Origin: Pontibacillus salipaludis
GTDB taxonomy: Bacteria > Bacillota > Bacilli > Bacillales > BH030062
Direction of reading: 5' to 3'
Assembly (NCBI RefSeq): GCF_014642405.1
Contig: NZ_BMIN01000022.1
Location: forward strand, 1 to 64,000
Length of the DNA stretch: 64,000 bases
Shown piece after piece: positions 1 through 8,306 of the stretch (the stretch's first letter is position 1; each line of letters begins with the position of its first letter). The notes beneath the pieces are model-generated. The model was given only the letters and a program-made list of their open reading frames with translations, was not told the DNA's origin and did no database searches. Both the position numbers and the translations under genes were made by a program.

Positions 1-126
1 TCTAGGGCTTCGTAGTTTATCTCATCGATATAAATTTCTACGTCAAACTTAGGGAAACCGCCGAGTACGGGTCCGTACGCTCGGTGGTGTGAGAGGACGG
101 AGGTTAGTCACCTCCTCCTACTCGAT
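1..126 (+). other. Probable 3' end of a group II intron (domains V and VI)
   Basis: Positions 58-87 fold as a domain-V-like hairpin: the outer CCGCCGAG arm pairs with CTCGGTGG, including a G-U wobble inside a CGC triad, and there is a two-base CG bulge on the 3' arm. Positions 99-115 form a second stem (GGAGGT / ACCTCC) like domain VI, and the segment ends in CTACTCGAT at 126, as in many bacterial introns. The rest of the intron and any reverse transcriptase lie outside the window. The 3' boundary is two bases from the stop of the neighbouring minus-strand ATPase gene, so the intron would be antisense to it. The loop is not a classic GNRA loop, which lowers certainty. Confidence 0.65.
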
Positions 127-127
127 T

Positions 128-850
128 TTATAAAATTTTACTTAAGAAGGATTGAGTTCTAGGGTTTTGAGGATTATCAAAAATTTGTGAAGGAGATCCT
201 TCTTCCATAATAATCCCTTCGTCCATAAAGAGGACGCGGTCACCAACTTCACGGGCGAAGCCCATTTCGTGGGTAACAACAACCATTGTCATACCTTCAA
301 CGGCGAGGTCTTTCATAACTTGAAGAACGTCTCCGACTAGCTCGGGATCAAGAGCAGAGGTTGGCTCATCAAAGAGCATGACTTTTGGATTCATGGCAAG
401 AGAGCGGGCAATGGCCACACGCTGTTTCTGTCCGCCTGATAAACTCTCAGGGTAGACGTTTGCTTTGTCACCAAGTCCTACTTTATCAAGAAGAGCTTGC
501 CCTTCTTTATCCGCTTCACTTTTAGACAAGCCTTTTACTTTAATAGGAGCTAATGAGATGTTCTCTAATACAGTTTTGTGTGGGAATAGGTTGAAGTGCT
601 GAAACACCATTCCAACTTGGGAACGGACAGCATTAATATCCACTTTCGGGTCTGTTAAGACATCTCCATCAATCTCAATCTCACCAGAGGTAACCTCTTC
701 TAAAAGGTTGAGGCACCTTAGGAACGTACTCTTTCCTGAACCTGAGGGACCGATTACACAGACTACTTCACTTTCCTCAACTTTAGCGTCAATTCCTTTT
801 AAGACTTCTGTTTTACCAAACGATTTGTGTAGATCTTTTACGGTAATCAT
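128..850 (-). CDS. glnQ: Polar amino-acid ABC transporter, ATP-binding protein
   Basis: This 240-aa cytoplasmic ATPase drives uptake of a polar amino acid, by family probably glutamine or a related one. Walker A (GPSGSGKS) is at residues 34-41, the LSGGQKQR signature near 137, Walker B with [10 protein letters not shown] near 160 and the H-loop VVTHEMGF near 195. Length and the C-terminal QSFLSKIL ending are normal for GlnQ/ArtP-type proteins. Its ATG directly follows the permease stop, so the two are translationally linked, and they sit downstream of the binding protein on the same strand. The exact substrate cannot be read from sequence. Confidence 0.93.
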   Translation of the reverse strand: MITVKDLHKSFGKTEVLKGIDAKVEESEVVCVIGPSGSGKSTFLRCLNLLEEVTSGEIEIDGDVLTDPKVDINAVRSQVGMVFQHFNLFPHKTVLENISLAPIKVKGLSKSEADKEGQALLDKVGLGDKANVYPESLSGGQKQRVAIARSLAMNPKVMLFDEPTSALDPELVGDVLQVMKDLAVEGMTMVVVTHEMGFAREVGDRVLFMDEGIIMEEGSPSQIFDNPQNPRTQSFLSKIL

Positions 851-1516
851 TTATACGTCCAGCTTCCTTTCTAATCTTCTTAAGAAAAATGAGGCAGGGA
901 TGGTGATACATAAGTATAAGAAACAGACAACAATTAGCGTCTGGAATGGGGAATACGTTATGTTGTAATACTGTTTTCCGAGATATAAGAGCTCACCAAT
1001 GGCGATAACGGAAAATAAAGAGGTATCTTTCAAACTGATTACAAATTGGTTTCCAAGAGGAGGAATCATTCGTTTGAAAGCCTGTGGCCATACGATAAGG
1101 CGCATTGTCTCCCGCTCACTTAACCCAAGTGCACGTCCTGCTTCACGTTGTCCTTTATCAATAGAGTGTACCGTACCACGGACGATTTCAGCAATATAAG
1201 CGCCGGCATTTATAGCGATTGCAATTATAGCGGTTGGAAGTGCTCCGATGTTAAAACCGATAATATCTTCTGTGAGTCCTGAATAGATAAAAAGAATTTG
1301 AGCAAGCATTGGAGTACCACGAACTATCTCTACAAACCAAAGGGAGGGTAAGTTGATGATCTTTTTCTTTGATAAACGTCCTAGGCCTACGATGGCTCCA
1401 ATGATAAAGCCAAAAAATAAACCAGCTAATGTAATCCCTATGGTGAGTATGAGTCCTTCAGGGAAGATCGCTTGAAAACTTCGAATGTAATGAGAATCCA
1501 TAATAGCATCAAACAT
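851..1516 (-). CDS. glnP: Polar amino-acid ABC transporter permease
   Basis: A 221-aa integral membrane protein of the HisM/GlnP type with about five hydrophobic segments. The cytoplasmic EAA loop, which docks onto the ATPase, is visible around residues 140-165 (REAGRALGLS, then WPQAFKRMIPP). It lies between the binding-protein gene (109 bp upstream) and the ATPase gene (abutting), giving the standard three-gene uptake operon. It would form a homodimeric channel with two ATPase subunits. The symbol is by family similarity; arginine or cystine transporters of the same family are alternatives. Confidence 0.92.
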   Translation of the reverse strand: MFDAIMDSHYIRSFQAIFPEGLILTIGITLAGLFFGFIIGAIVGLGRLSKKKIINLPSLWFVEIVRGTPMLAQILFIYSGLTEDIIGFNIGALPTAIIAIAINAGAYIAEIVRGTVHSIDKGQREAGRALGLSERETMRLIVWPQAFKRMIPPLGNQFVISLKDTSLFSVIAIGELLYLGKQYYNITYSPFQTLIVVCFLYLCITIPASFFLRRLERKLDV

Positions 1517-1553
1517 TGATTAATCGCTCCTTAATTAAGTACGAAATAGAAAA

Positions 1554-1580
1554 GCGCAACAAGTTCATAACTTGTCGCGC
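1554..1580 (-). terminator. Hairpin between binding-protein and permease genes (attenuator-like)
   Basis: The minus strand reads GCGC-G-ACAAGTT, a three-base loop, then the complementary arm, followed by TTTTC. A strong stem with a short T run between the first and second gene of the operon would let only part of transcription through. This fits the excess of binding protein over membrane subunits usual in such systems. Function is inferred. Confidence 0.55.
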
Positions 1581-1625
1581 CTTCTGTTGTGCCTTCTAAG
1601 GTGTTATGAACCTAAGTGACTTCTA

Positions 1626-2432
1626 TTACTCTGGTTTTTTCCCGAAATATTTTTCATAGATTTCGTCGTAAGTTCCGTTTTCCTTCAGAGTAGCAAGTGC
1701 TTCGTTAACAGGTTCTACAAGGTCTGAACCTTTCTCCATAGCAATTCCGTAAGACTCACCTTGTAGTGTTTCACCAACCGTTTTCAATTCGCCCTCGCCG
1801 CTTTCTTGAATGTAGAATTCGACGTTTGGCTTATCATATAGAGATGCATCAACGCGACCATTTCGAACGTCCATATAAGCGTTAATAATTTGAGGGAAAG
1901 CTTTTATCTTCGCTTCTGTATTCTCTTTTAAGTATGCTTCACTAGTTGTTCCTGTCTTAACGCCGACTTCTTTTCCGTCGACATCATCAATCGATTTAAT
2001 CTCTTCGTTATCACTTTGAACCATTAAAATTAAACCAGAATCGTAATAAGGATCGGAGAAATCAATGCTTTCCTTACGTTCTTCTGTAATAGAGATCCCA
2101 GCAATGGCAAGTGGATAGCGCCCAGACTGCATTCCAGTAATAAGTCCGTCAAACTGCATGGATTTAAATTCAACGTTAAAGCCAGCTTCATCAGCAATAG
2201 CTTTCATTAAATCAATATCAAAGCCTTTCATTTCTCCAGTATCCGGATCTTTATATTCAAAAGGCTTAAAGTTTGCATCTGTGGCAACTGTGTATGTCTC
2301 TTTCTCTCCAGAGTCACCGCTGTCGCCACTATCTCCGCTTGTTGAATCCCCACTAGAGTCCGATGAGGATCCACATGCTGCGAGTACAGCAATTGATAGA
2401 ATTGTGATAAAAAGTGCAAATAAACGTTTCAC
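1626..2432 (-). CDS. glnH: Polar amino-acid ABC transporter substrate-binding lipoprotein
   Basis: A 268-aa solute-binding protein (SBP_bac_3 family). The signal peptide ends in a lipobox, VLAAC, with the lipidated cysteine at residue 20, so it is anchored outside the membrane. A Ser/Gly/Asp linker with repeated GDS units (about 22-43) follows, typical of acidic halophile lipoproteins. The ligand fold shows the usual FKPFEYKD, GFDIDLMKAIAD and ITEERKESIDFSDPYY blocks. The start is GTG. First gene of the three-gene operon running to 128. Glutamine is the best guess for ligand, not proven. Confidence 0.93.
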   Translation of the reverse strand: MKRLFALFITILSIAVLAACGSSSDSSGDSTSGDSGDSGDSGEKETYTVATDANFKPFEYKDPDTGEMKGFDIDLMKAIADEAGFNVEFKSMQFDGLITGMQSGRYPLAIAGISITEERKESIDFSDPYYDSGLILMVQSDNEEIKSIDDVDGKEVGVKTGTTSEAYLKENTEAKIKAFPQIINAYMDVRNGRVDASLYDKPNVEFYIQESGEGELKTVGETLQGESYGIAMEKGSDLVEPVNEALATLKENGTYDEIYEKYFGKKPE

Positions 2433-2674
2433 CTAATTGACATCCCCTTCCAATTTATATAAGTCTGTCTAACAGTATCTCATAATCGTCAGAAAATTTA
2501 AATATCTGTGAGGGTTAATAGTTTATAGAAAAGTCTGAAAATTAAGGGTGTGTTGTAAATACGTTCGTTTTATTTACAATAACGGCAATTTATTCTGATT
2601 TTCTACCTTTTATTCATGATTTGGCTTAATGGACACAGGAATTGGATTTTTTTGAAGGTATTTGGAAAATATTG

Positions 2675-2702
2675 TTGAACTATCATATGATTGAGCTAAT
2701 AT
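2675..2702 (+). promoter_or_regulatory. Candidate sigma-A promoter for the permease at 2728
   Basis: TTGAAC at 2675-2680 and TAATAT at 2697-2702 are separated by 16 bp and lie 26 bp before the start codon. Match by eye only. The rest of the 2433-2674 gap is AT-rich and shows no gene; it must also hold the promoter of the divergent amino-acid transporter. Confidence 0.45.
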
Positions 2703-2727
2703 TCTAATAGAAGGGATTTGTATACTG

Positions 2728-3684
2728 ATGTGGCGGGTTATAGTTCAGACGTTTGGAATTTGGCTCTCAGTGACCTTAGTGTTGATCCTAGTCGTTCTTA
2801 TCCCAAGGGGGAATCATGAGGTTGACCAATCGCTTTCTAGAGAAGAGCAGATGGAACAATACCAGGAAGGGATTACGGATTTTTCTTGGAAGGCTTACGG
2901 TAATAATGTGACGACTTTGATTCAGTATGCATGGAAACATAAAAGTTTAGGAGAAACGATCCATACGCATTCAGTAGAGTACGAAGTATGGAGGTATTTA
3001 AAGAAAAGCATGTGGCTTATTGTTCCTAGTTTCGTCTTGAGTTCTATTTTAGGAGTATCGAAAGGAATCTATGACTTTTATGTAAAGCGTCGTAAGTTCT
3101 CTGTTTTGGGAGAGAAAGCAACTGTGTTCTTTCTTTCAGTTCCTGATTTCTTCTTGTTATTAATGATCCAGGTAGCTCTTATTACGCTTGCCCATTACGG
3201 ATTCCCGCGTATTAGTTTATATGGAAGTGAGGAGGTTTCAAATAAAATTGTTGGGATTGTCTTTTTGGCTATTTATCCAACCTTTTATATAGCTAGATTA
3301 ACGTATTCGAGTTTAGAGCAACAGTCTAGCCAAGATTACATACGTACCGCCCTCAGTAAAGGCACACATCGCTTCAAGATCATTTGGACACATATGCTTA
3401 GTAACTGTTGGCTTGCCATTACAAGCCACTTGAATACGATCATGCTCTATATCTTATCAAATTTATTTATTGTTGAGTTAATTACATCCTACCGGGGAGC
3501 TGCTTATCGGTTCTATAAAGCACTCCACGTTAGAGGGAGCTTTACAGTAGGGAGTCCTCAGTCTATTGATACTTCCCTTGTTATTGAATATATTATTGTA
3601 TTCACAGGGTTGCTCTTAATTGTTCAACTATCTAGTAAACTAGCAGCATACCAGCTCTTACGTAGAGGAGGCTCATCCTCTTGA
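2728..3684 (+). CDS. ABC transporter permease, DppB/OppB-like
   Basis: A 318-aa membrane protein with an N-terminal transmembrane anchor, a roughly 80-residue extracytoplasmic region and about five further hydrophobic segments, the plan of peptide/nickel-type DppB permeases. The EAA-like loop is the stretch around QDYIRTALSKGTHRFKIIW (about residues 209-227). An upstream AGAAGGGA supports ATG at 2728. Its last four bases overlap the next gene, a DppC-type partner that is broken, and no binding protein or ATPase gene is nearby. The transporter is therefore probably inactive unless a partner is supplied elsewhere. Substrate unknown. Confidence 0.8.
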   Translation: MWRVIVQTFGIWLSVTLVLILVVLIPRGNHEVDQSLSREEQMEQYQEGITDFSWKAYGNNVTTLIQYAWKHKSLGETIHTHSVEYEVWRYLKKSMWLIVPSFVLSSILGVSKGIYDFYVKRRKFSVLGEKATVFFLSVPDFFLLLMIQVALITLAHYGFPRISLYGSEEVSNKIVGIVFLAIYPTFYIARLTYSSLEQQSSQDYIRTALSKGTHRFKIIWTHMLSNCWLAITSHLNTIMLYILSNLFIVELITSYRGAAYRFYKALHVRGSFTVGSPQSIDTSLVIEYIIVFTGLLLIVQLSSKLAAYQLLRRGGSSS

Positions 3685-4158
3685 AGCTAAATAAACAATT
3701 ACTAGCAGGGATCATATTCCTTATAGGACTTTTGTTTGTAACGTTTGTTGGCCCCTATCTTCCATTTATTGATGAAGATATTGAAAAAAAGGGAATGATG
3801 ATTACAGAGAATGGGGAGATAGAGATCCCGCCTTTCCCTCCATCTAGCGAGTATTGGCTAGGAGAACGTTTCGCTCGATATTAGTCGTGTAATGTTTGTT
3901 ATCGGTCAGCTCGGGTTAATTCAGGTATTTATTAGTCATAAAATTGAAGCCATAGCTTCAGTGACCACACCGGCTTATAAAGTTATTAATACCTCTCATA
4001 CCTGGCCCGTTCTCTTCCAACGAGCTACGTCTGATGTATTCGGTAGTGTTTGGGTTCCTTTTGCAGGAGCGGTTGCGATTACGATCTTTGTTGTTGGGGT
4101 TTACTTATTAGGGAACGGAATTCGCCACTATTTTGAGAAACGCCAGAGTTATATTTAA
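3681..4158 (+). pseudogene. Broken DppC-like ABC permease (internal deletion and frameshift)
   Basis: The first part (3681-3884) encodes a normal N-terminus: a membrane anchor, an extracytoplasmic segment and SEYWLGERFAR, then stops at TAG. One frame over, from about 3876, the reading continues DISRVMFVIGQLG and runs to 4158 as the normal C-terminal part, ending in GNGIRHYFEKRQSYI. The middle of the permease, including several membrane segments and the EAA loop, is missing. Intact relatives are about 300 residues; this locus could encode about 155. Overlap with the upstream permease shows they were once a co-translated pair. Loss of function is inferred; a sequencing error would not explain the missing core. 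Confidence 0.8.
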
Positions 4159-4166
4159 AACGATGC

Positions 4167-4200
4167 AAAAAAGCTGCCTTCTTTAAAGAAGGCAGCTTTT
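4167..4200 (+). terminator. Intrinsic terminator after the permease pseudogene
   Basis: AAGCTGCCTTC and GAAGGCAGCTT arms with a TTTAAA loop, flanked by A and T runs; probably works in both directions. Confidence 0.85.
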
Positions 4201-4205
4201 CGTTC

Positions 4206-4268
4206 TGGCCCCACACGACGTGGGGGCGTTTGACGTTGTGGCGTTCTTAGTCGAACTTCCTCTTTTGC
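4206..4268. repeat. Diverged copy of the GTCGAAC arm repeat
   Basis: Contains GGCCCCACACGACGTGGGGG, a perfect small hairpin, then a stretch ending TTAGTCGAACTTCCTCTTTT. The same order is seen at 56041-56119 and, inverted, at 9741-9818 inside the larger composite repeats. Here the middle segment (CACAGGACGTGAC in the other copies) is missing and no surrounding composite element is visible, so it is a solo relic. Confidence 0.7.
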
Positions 4269-4270
4269 TG

Positions 4271-4290
4271 ACCAGTCGCCTGTGCTTTTC
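4271..4290 (+). repeat. Fragment: right end of a short palindromic repeat
   Basis: ACCAGTCGCCTGTGCTTTTC matches the right ends of the two following full copies, implying a third, truncated copy at the head of the tandem. Confidence 0.55.
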
Positions 4291-4291
4291 T

Positions 4292-4407
4292 GATCCAGCT
4301 CCGGCGGGGAAGGGCTAGCGTGATAAGCAATCTACCTCCAGTCTGCTACGCAGACTTACAGTAGCTTGCTTATCCGTACGCCCTTGACCACCCTGCCTGT
4401 GCTTTTC
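4292..4407 (+). repeat. Short (~116-bp) palindromic repeat, copy 1
   Basis: Begins GATCCAGCTCCGGCGGGG and ends ACCCTGCCTGTGCTTTTC; GATAAGCAA near the left pairs with TTGCTTATC near the right, making a long imperfect hairpin. An inner CAGTCTGC..GCAGACT stem varies between copies. Such CTAGCTCCGGCG...GCTTTTC repeats are widespread between genes in Bacillaceae. Non-coding. Confidence 0.85.
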
Positions 4408-4411
4408 TTAG

Positions 4412-4526
4412 GATCTAGCTCCGGCGGGGAGGGCCTAGCGCGATAAGCAATCTACCTGCAGTGACTAACGTCACTTCCGGCAGCTTGCTTATCCGTACGG
4501 CCCTGACCACCCCGCCTGCGCTTTTC
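4412..4526 (+). repeat. Short (~115-bp) palindromic repeat, copy 2 (tandem)
   Basis: Same layout as copy 1 and in direct orientation four bases after it. The conserved arms are nearly identical, while the central stem is different (GTGACTAACGTCAC). It ends one base before the stop codon of the 653-aa gene. A third copy at 60345-60462 interrupts another repeat. Confidence 0.88.
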
Positions 4527-4527
4527 G

Positions 4528-6489
4528 TTAAACCCACGTATGGTCTTCTCCCCAGCTCTCTTTTGCTAGTTGTTGGACCTGGTTGATGAGGTGGGGTTCT
4601 ACTGCGTAGGCGTCGCCTTGTTCGTATGGGTTGTAGTGGAAGGCGTATAGGCGTGATGTGAATTCGTGAAAGGGTAGGGAGCATTCGCCTTCTTGTTCGC
4701 CGTTGCCCATGACGCTTGGTTCAATATTTTGTCCCCAGTTCTGGGAGCTGTCGTTATTTGGGTTGTAGAAATACACCCTGTACTGATCACTTGGGTCTTT
4801 GGCGATTCTAATGATGGAGACCGCATGGAATCCGAGCAATTTACCTCTTACGTTGGTAATGAAAATCCCAACTGGGTTTGGGTAGATTAGTTCATAGTCA
4901 TCGTTATAATCAGGGTGGTGGGTGGCATAAAACAGGCGTACGAAGCCAGAGAAATCGTTGATAAACCCTGTAAGTGGATCGATCACGGTACTAAAGCCTT
5001 TAGACACCCAATCCCCATAGAAAGCCGGATTTACCCAGCGGTGGCCGTCTTCTCCACGAAGAGCGACTTTCGTCATCATTTCACTATAGATCCGGTCAAG
5101 GTGAGGGACAAGAACGAGTGATACTGGATCAAGTTCTGTATGCAACTCAGGTGCTAGCCCTCCTGTTAAATCTTTCGAATGAATCGGGAGGCCTTCAAAT
5201 GTGAAATCAATATCTCCATCACGTGCTGCGCGTGGGATTAACTCAAGTAGCACACCAGGTGCATGCTGTGCCCATAGGCTAATGCCTCGAGCCGCTTGGC
5301 ATGTTGGATTGAATCCCTGGCCCACTCCTAGTGGCTGGCCAAGAACGCTAATAACACCAGCAACCAGAATGCTGTTCGCTGTCATTCCTTCTCCGTTTCG
5401 AACCGTTTTCAACAGAGCTGTTCGGACATCAGGGAGAATATCCAACTCTATTAATCTTCTTAAACCAGGCATAACCGGAGAAGAGGATAAAACGCCTCGT
5501 TCGAGCATCAGAGCTAATCCATAAATGGACTGGCAGGTCGCTGGGAAGATCGCAACCTTAATTAATTGGGTCACCATGTCCTGATGTTCTTCAAGGTTTG
5601 CCTTTCCTTTTCCATTTAGTTGAAGCGCATACGGTATAAGAGTAGGAACCTTTTTGGAGAGTACCCTTAAAAGCGTCGCATGGTGCGGACAGGTTAGGCC
5701 GGTTTTCCGCATTGATGCGGCCATGGCAACGCACTCTGAACGTAACTCTTGTTGGGATAACTCTCGCAGGCGACTTCTGTATATGCTTAAGTCTCTGTAC
5801 TGTTTGCTGAGAGGGGATGGGCCTTCAATGGCTTCTATATAAGTAAGAAGCGATTCTCGCTCATCATATTCCAGGTCTGACTTTAGCATTTCTTTCCCCA
5901 TTCGAATCATTGAGACAACGCGCTTGATCATAATAGGGCGTTGGGCCGTAATTCTCGTAATCTCAGAGACGAGGGTTTTGGTTAAAGCATTGGTAGATAA
6001 GTAGCTTGCGATAAATTGAAACACTTCGCTTGTTAAGTCGTCGTTTTCGTGTTTTTCAATCCGCGCACTCTCACTAGCATCTGGGAAAAGGAGATTTAAA
6101 TTTAAAGCTAATACTTCGTTCAAAAACTCCTCTGCCATATCGGCTGAAACCTTTGGATGAGTATAGGCGCCTTTAGCGATCGCTAGCATTCGTAATTCGC
6201 TTAAGATCTCAATAATCATCGGTACTCCTTTTGCCTTTAAGGAGCCTGAAACAAGTGGGGGCTGTAAGTTTTCAGCATTTTCCCAAGGTCCATCTTGGAA
6301 GACGCCGATGTCTTCAAACTGGTGGGCAAAGTGAAATAATTGCTCAAGCCCATCTTCCGTTCGAAGAAGGCGGTTGGCTTCTTGATACACGTCCGTTTGG
6401 TATCTTGATTTTGCAAAAGGTGCAGCTTTTTCTAACGCTTGTAAAGCATGCGTGAAACGTTCGACTAAATCTTCAGTACGTTGAGCCAT
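4528..6489 (-). CDS. Uncharacterised 653-aa protein with papain-like motifs, paired with an ATP-grasp ligase
   Basis: I do not recognise a named family. The first ~340 residues look all-helical. The C-terminal half carries three blocks in papain/transglutaminase-like order: GFNPTCQAARGISLW (about 393-407, a cysteine at the head of a helix), LLGFHAVSIIRI (about 554-565, a histidine) and VYFYNPNND (about 574-582, Asn/Asp). No signal peptide or membrane segment is visible, so it is probably cytoplasmic. It starts 27 bp after the ATP-grasp gene's stop on the same strand, indicating an operon. Protease, amidase or acyl-transfer activity is inference; a structural role for the Cys/His pair is possible. 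Confidence 0.75.
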   Translation of the reverse strand: MAQRTEDLVERFTHALQALEKAAPFAKSRYQTDVYQEANRLLRTEDGLEQLFHFAHQFEDIGVFQDGPWENAENLQPPLVSGSLKAKGVPMIIEILSELRMLAIAKGAYTHPKVSADMAEEFLNEVLALNLNLLFPDASESARIEKHENDDLTSEVFQFIASYLSTNALTKTLVSEITRITAQRPIMIKRVVSMIRMGKEMLKSDLEYDERESLLTYIEAIEGPSPLSKQYRDLSIYRSRLRELSQQELRSECVAMAASMRKTGLTCPHHATLLRVLSKKVPTLIPYALQLNGKGKANLEEHQDMVTQLIKVAIFPATCQSIYGLALMLERGVLSSSPVMPGLRRLIELDILPDVRTALLKTVRNGEGMTANSILVAGVISVLGQPLGVGQGFNPTCQAARGISLWAQHAPGVLLELIPRAARDGDIDFTFEGLPIHSKDLTGGLAPELHTELDPVSLVLVPHLDRIYSEMMTKVALRGEDGHRWVNPAFYGDWVSKGFSTVIDPLTGFINDFSGFVRLFYATHHPDYNDDYELIYPNPVGIFITNVRGKLLGFHAVSIIRIAKDPSDQYRVYFYNPNNDSSQNWGQNIEPSVMGNGEQEGECSLPFHEFTSRLYAFHYNPYEQGDAYAVEPHLINQVQQLAKESWGEDHTWV

Positions 6490-6516
6490 ATCTACTCTCC
6501 CTTTACTTTTAGAAAC

Positions 6517-7785
6517 TTAACGGTAGAAATTATATTCTTCGTACAACTGTAGTAATCGACGCATTTCTTCGCTGTCATCTCCGTGGAAGAAAATCGTTCC
6601 ATAATGGTTGCCAAATCCGATTCGCTCCGCTACTTTTCCTTGAGGAGGCGTAAACAGATCGTGCTTTTCAAAAAACGGATGTTCCTCAAGTTCTTCTGGA
6701 ATGTTTAACTCTTTTACATAGTCAGTGTGTGGATGAACCATCAAGCATCCTGCATAACCCTCAAAATCAGACGGGTTAGGGAAGAAGAGTTCTAGCTCTT
6801 CATTCGTTGTGTTAGGATCACTGCATAGAATTTGAGCTTCATACGCACTAAATCCATACGCTTTTTCAATCAGGTCAAAGATATGTCCACCTGGAACCCG
6901 TGCAGCGACTTCTCCGAAGTGAAGTGTACCATCAGGCGTTATAAAATATTCCGGATGAATGACGCCATACTCGATTTCGAACGCATCGACGAGCTGCTGA
7001 ACAGCTTTTTCGATGAGAGGGCGCTTCTCTTCTAAAGAAGGAGAGGCGGGGACGAAATTAGAATAGCCTAAGCGGATATATTCGGTAATGTTTAAGAAAC
7101 GGACTTTGCCTTTATGAACAAAAGCTTCACATGAAAATTCTTGACCGTCTAAATGACTCTCCATAAGTAAGGGGAAGTCCTGGTCCTGAAGCTTTTCAAC
7201 ATCTTCTACTGTATTGATCGCCAAGTGTCCGACAGACCCAGCTTTATCAAGAGGTTTAACGTGAATTGGGTCGTATACATCCCCGTCAATCTTAAGTAGG
7301 GCTTCATTTACTCGCTTTAAGAACCATTTCACATCTTCAATTGAGCGTGCTTCTTCAAATACCCCAACTTTAATACCAGCAATTTGAGCTTTACGCTTCA
7401 TCATTCCTTTGTCACGTAGCAATAAGGATCTGTTAAAGATTCTTGGTTCTTCTCTAAAACGGGCATTCAATGCCCCGGCCCATTCTACACATTCTTCGTA
7501 AAGAGGCACGGCCAGTTCAGCACCTAGCGCTTTTAACTTCTTATACAGTAAGTCAGATCCCTCATTTAGCTTATGAAAGTCCCACCCAACAAAGGCTATA
7601 TCATGTTTTTCCGCATAAGATTCAAAATCTGGAGGTCCAACTACAACAAATGGTCGGTTCAGTCGAGTCGCTGCTTCAATAGCAGGTAAGCTCCAACCGA
7701 TCAAGGCAGTTAAATAAGGCTTTGTTTTTTCCTTTAAATCTGTTTCTTGTGTAGATGATTCTCTTTCTAATTGATCAAGTTCCAT
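6517..7785 (-). CDS. ATP-grasp superfamily carboxylate-amine ligase
   Basis: A 422-aa enzyme expected to activate a carboxylate as acyl-phosphate and join it to an amine. An N-terminal pre-ATP-grasp domain (about 25-120) is followed by the lid segment near LRDKGMMKRKAQIAG (about 124-138) and the metal-binding core HFGEVAARVPGG (about 291-302), equivalent to EINPRLPGG in relatives such as BacD-type amino-acid ligases. AAAGGAG lies just before ATG at 7785. First gene of a two-gene operon with the papain-like protein; divergent from the HTH/C45 pair. Substrates unknown; a dipeptide, peptide tag or small amide are all possible. Confidence 0.85.
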   Translation of the reverse strand: MELDQLERESSTQETDLKEKTKPYLTALIGWSLPAIEAATRLNRPFVVVGPPDFESYAEKHDIAFVGWDFHKLNEGSDLLYKKLKALGAELAVPLYEECVEWAGALNARFREEPRIFNRSLLLRDKGMMKRKAQIAGIKVGVFEEARSIEDVKWFLKRVNEALLKIDGDVYDPIHVKPLDKAGSVGHLAINTVEDVEKLQDQDFPLLMESHLDGQEFSCEAFVHKGKVRFLNITEYIRLGYSNFVPASPSLEEKRPLIEKAVQQLVDAFEIEYGVIHPEYFITPDGTLHFGEVAARVPGGHIFDLIEKAYGFSAYEAQILCSDPNTTNEELELFFPNPSDFEGYAGCLMVHPHTDYVKELNIPEELEEHPFFEKHDLFTPPQGKVAERIGFGNHYGTIFFHGDDSEEMRRLLQLYEEYNFYR

Positions 7786-8040
7786 ATAAATCGCTCCTTT
7801 TAATCAATAAATGATGAAACGTCTGTGGAGAAGCATGATGATTGCCAGATTAAATGTGGATGGAGTGCAGTGTTAATTTAAACGTATCATAACTCTTGAA
7901 AAGAGTAAGCGCTTTATGGCTGATTCGACAAAACTAGTGTCTATTCTACAAGAAATTGTTGAACCTTTACCGAACAATTGTGTTTTCATGCTAGATTTGG
8001 TAATTTGAACGTACAACACTGAAGTGTAGAAGGTGAACAC

Positions 8041-8271
8041 ATGTATTTATCAATTCAGGAAACAGCGGAGTACTTAGAGTTACCTGCAGAATATATTGAA
8101 AAGCTTGTAAGAATGGGGCGAATTCGTTCTATATTTGATGGTGAACATTATCTGATTAACCAAAATCAGTTTACAAGTCACTTTGAACAAGTGGAGAAAT
8201 ATCGCCAATATATACAAGACTACTTAAATGAACCCCTCCCGGAAGATCCAGACATTAAGGATGAAGATTAA
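8041..8271 (+). CDS. Small HTH protein, excisionase/MerR-like DNA-binding domain
   Basis: A 76-aa acidic protein. Residues 2-47 read as an excisionase-type winged helix: SIQETAEYLELP, then EKLVRMGRIRSIFDGEHYLI, the turn and wing usual for DNA-binding domains of this class. The tail (52-76) is charged. It is preceded by GAAGGTG and followed 35 bp later by the C45 gene, so the two are likely co-transcribed. It could regulate the divergent ATP-grasp operon from the 255-bp shared control region, but no operator is evident. Confidence 0.75.
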   Translation: MYLSIQETAEYLELPAEYIEKLVRMGRIRSIFDGEHYLINQNQFTSHFEQVEKYRQYIQDYLNEPLPEDPDIKDED

Positions 8272-8306
8272 CGTGGGAGAGGCCCATCTAGAAAGGGAGC
8301 TTTGCA

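Noticed and set aside
4415-4684. Minus-strand Arg/Pro-rich open frame
   Set aside because: It straddles the short palindromic repeat and the end of the 653-aa gene in another frame.
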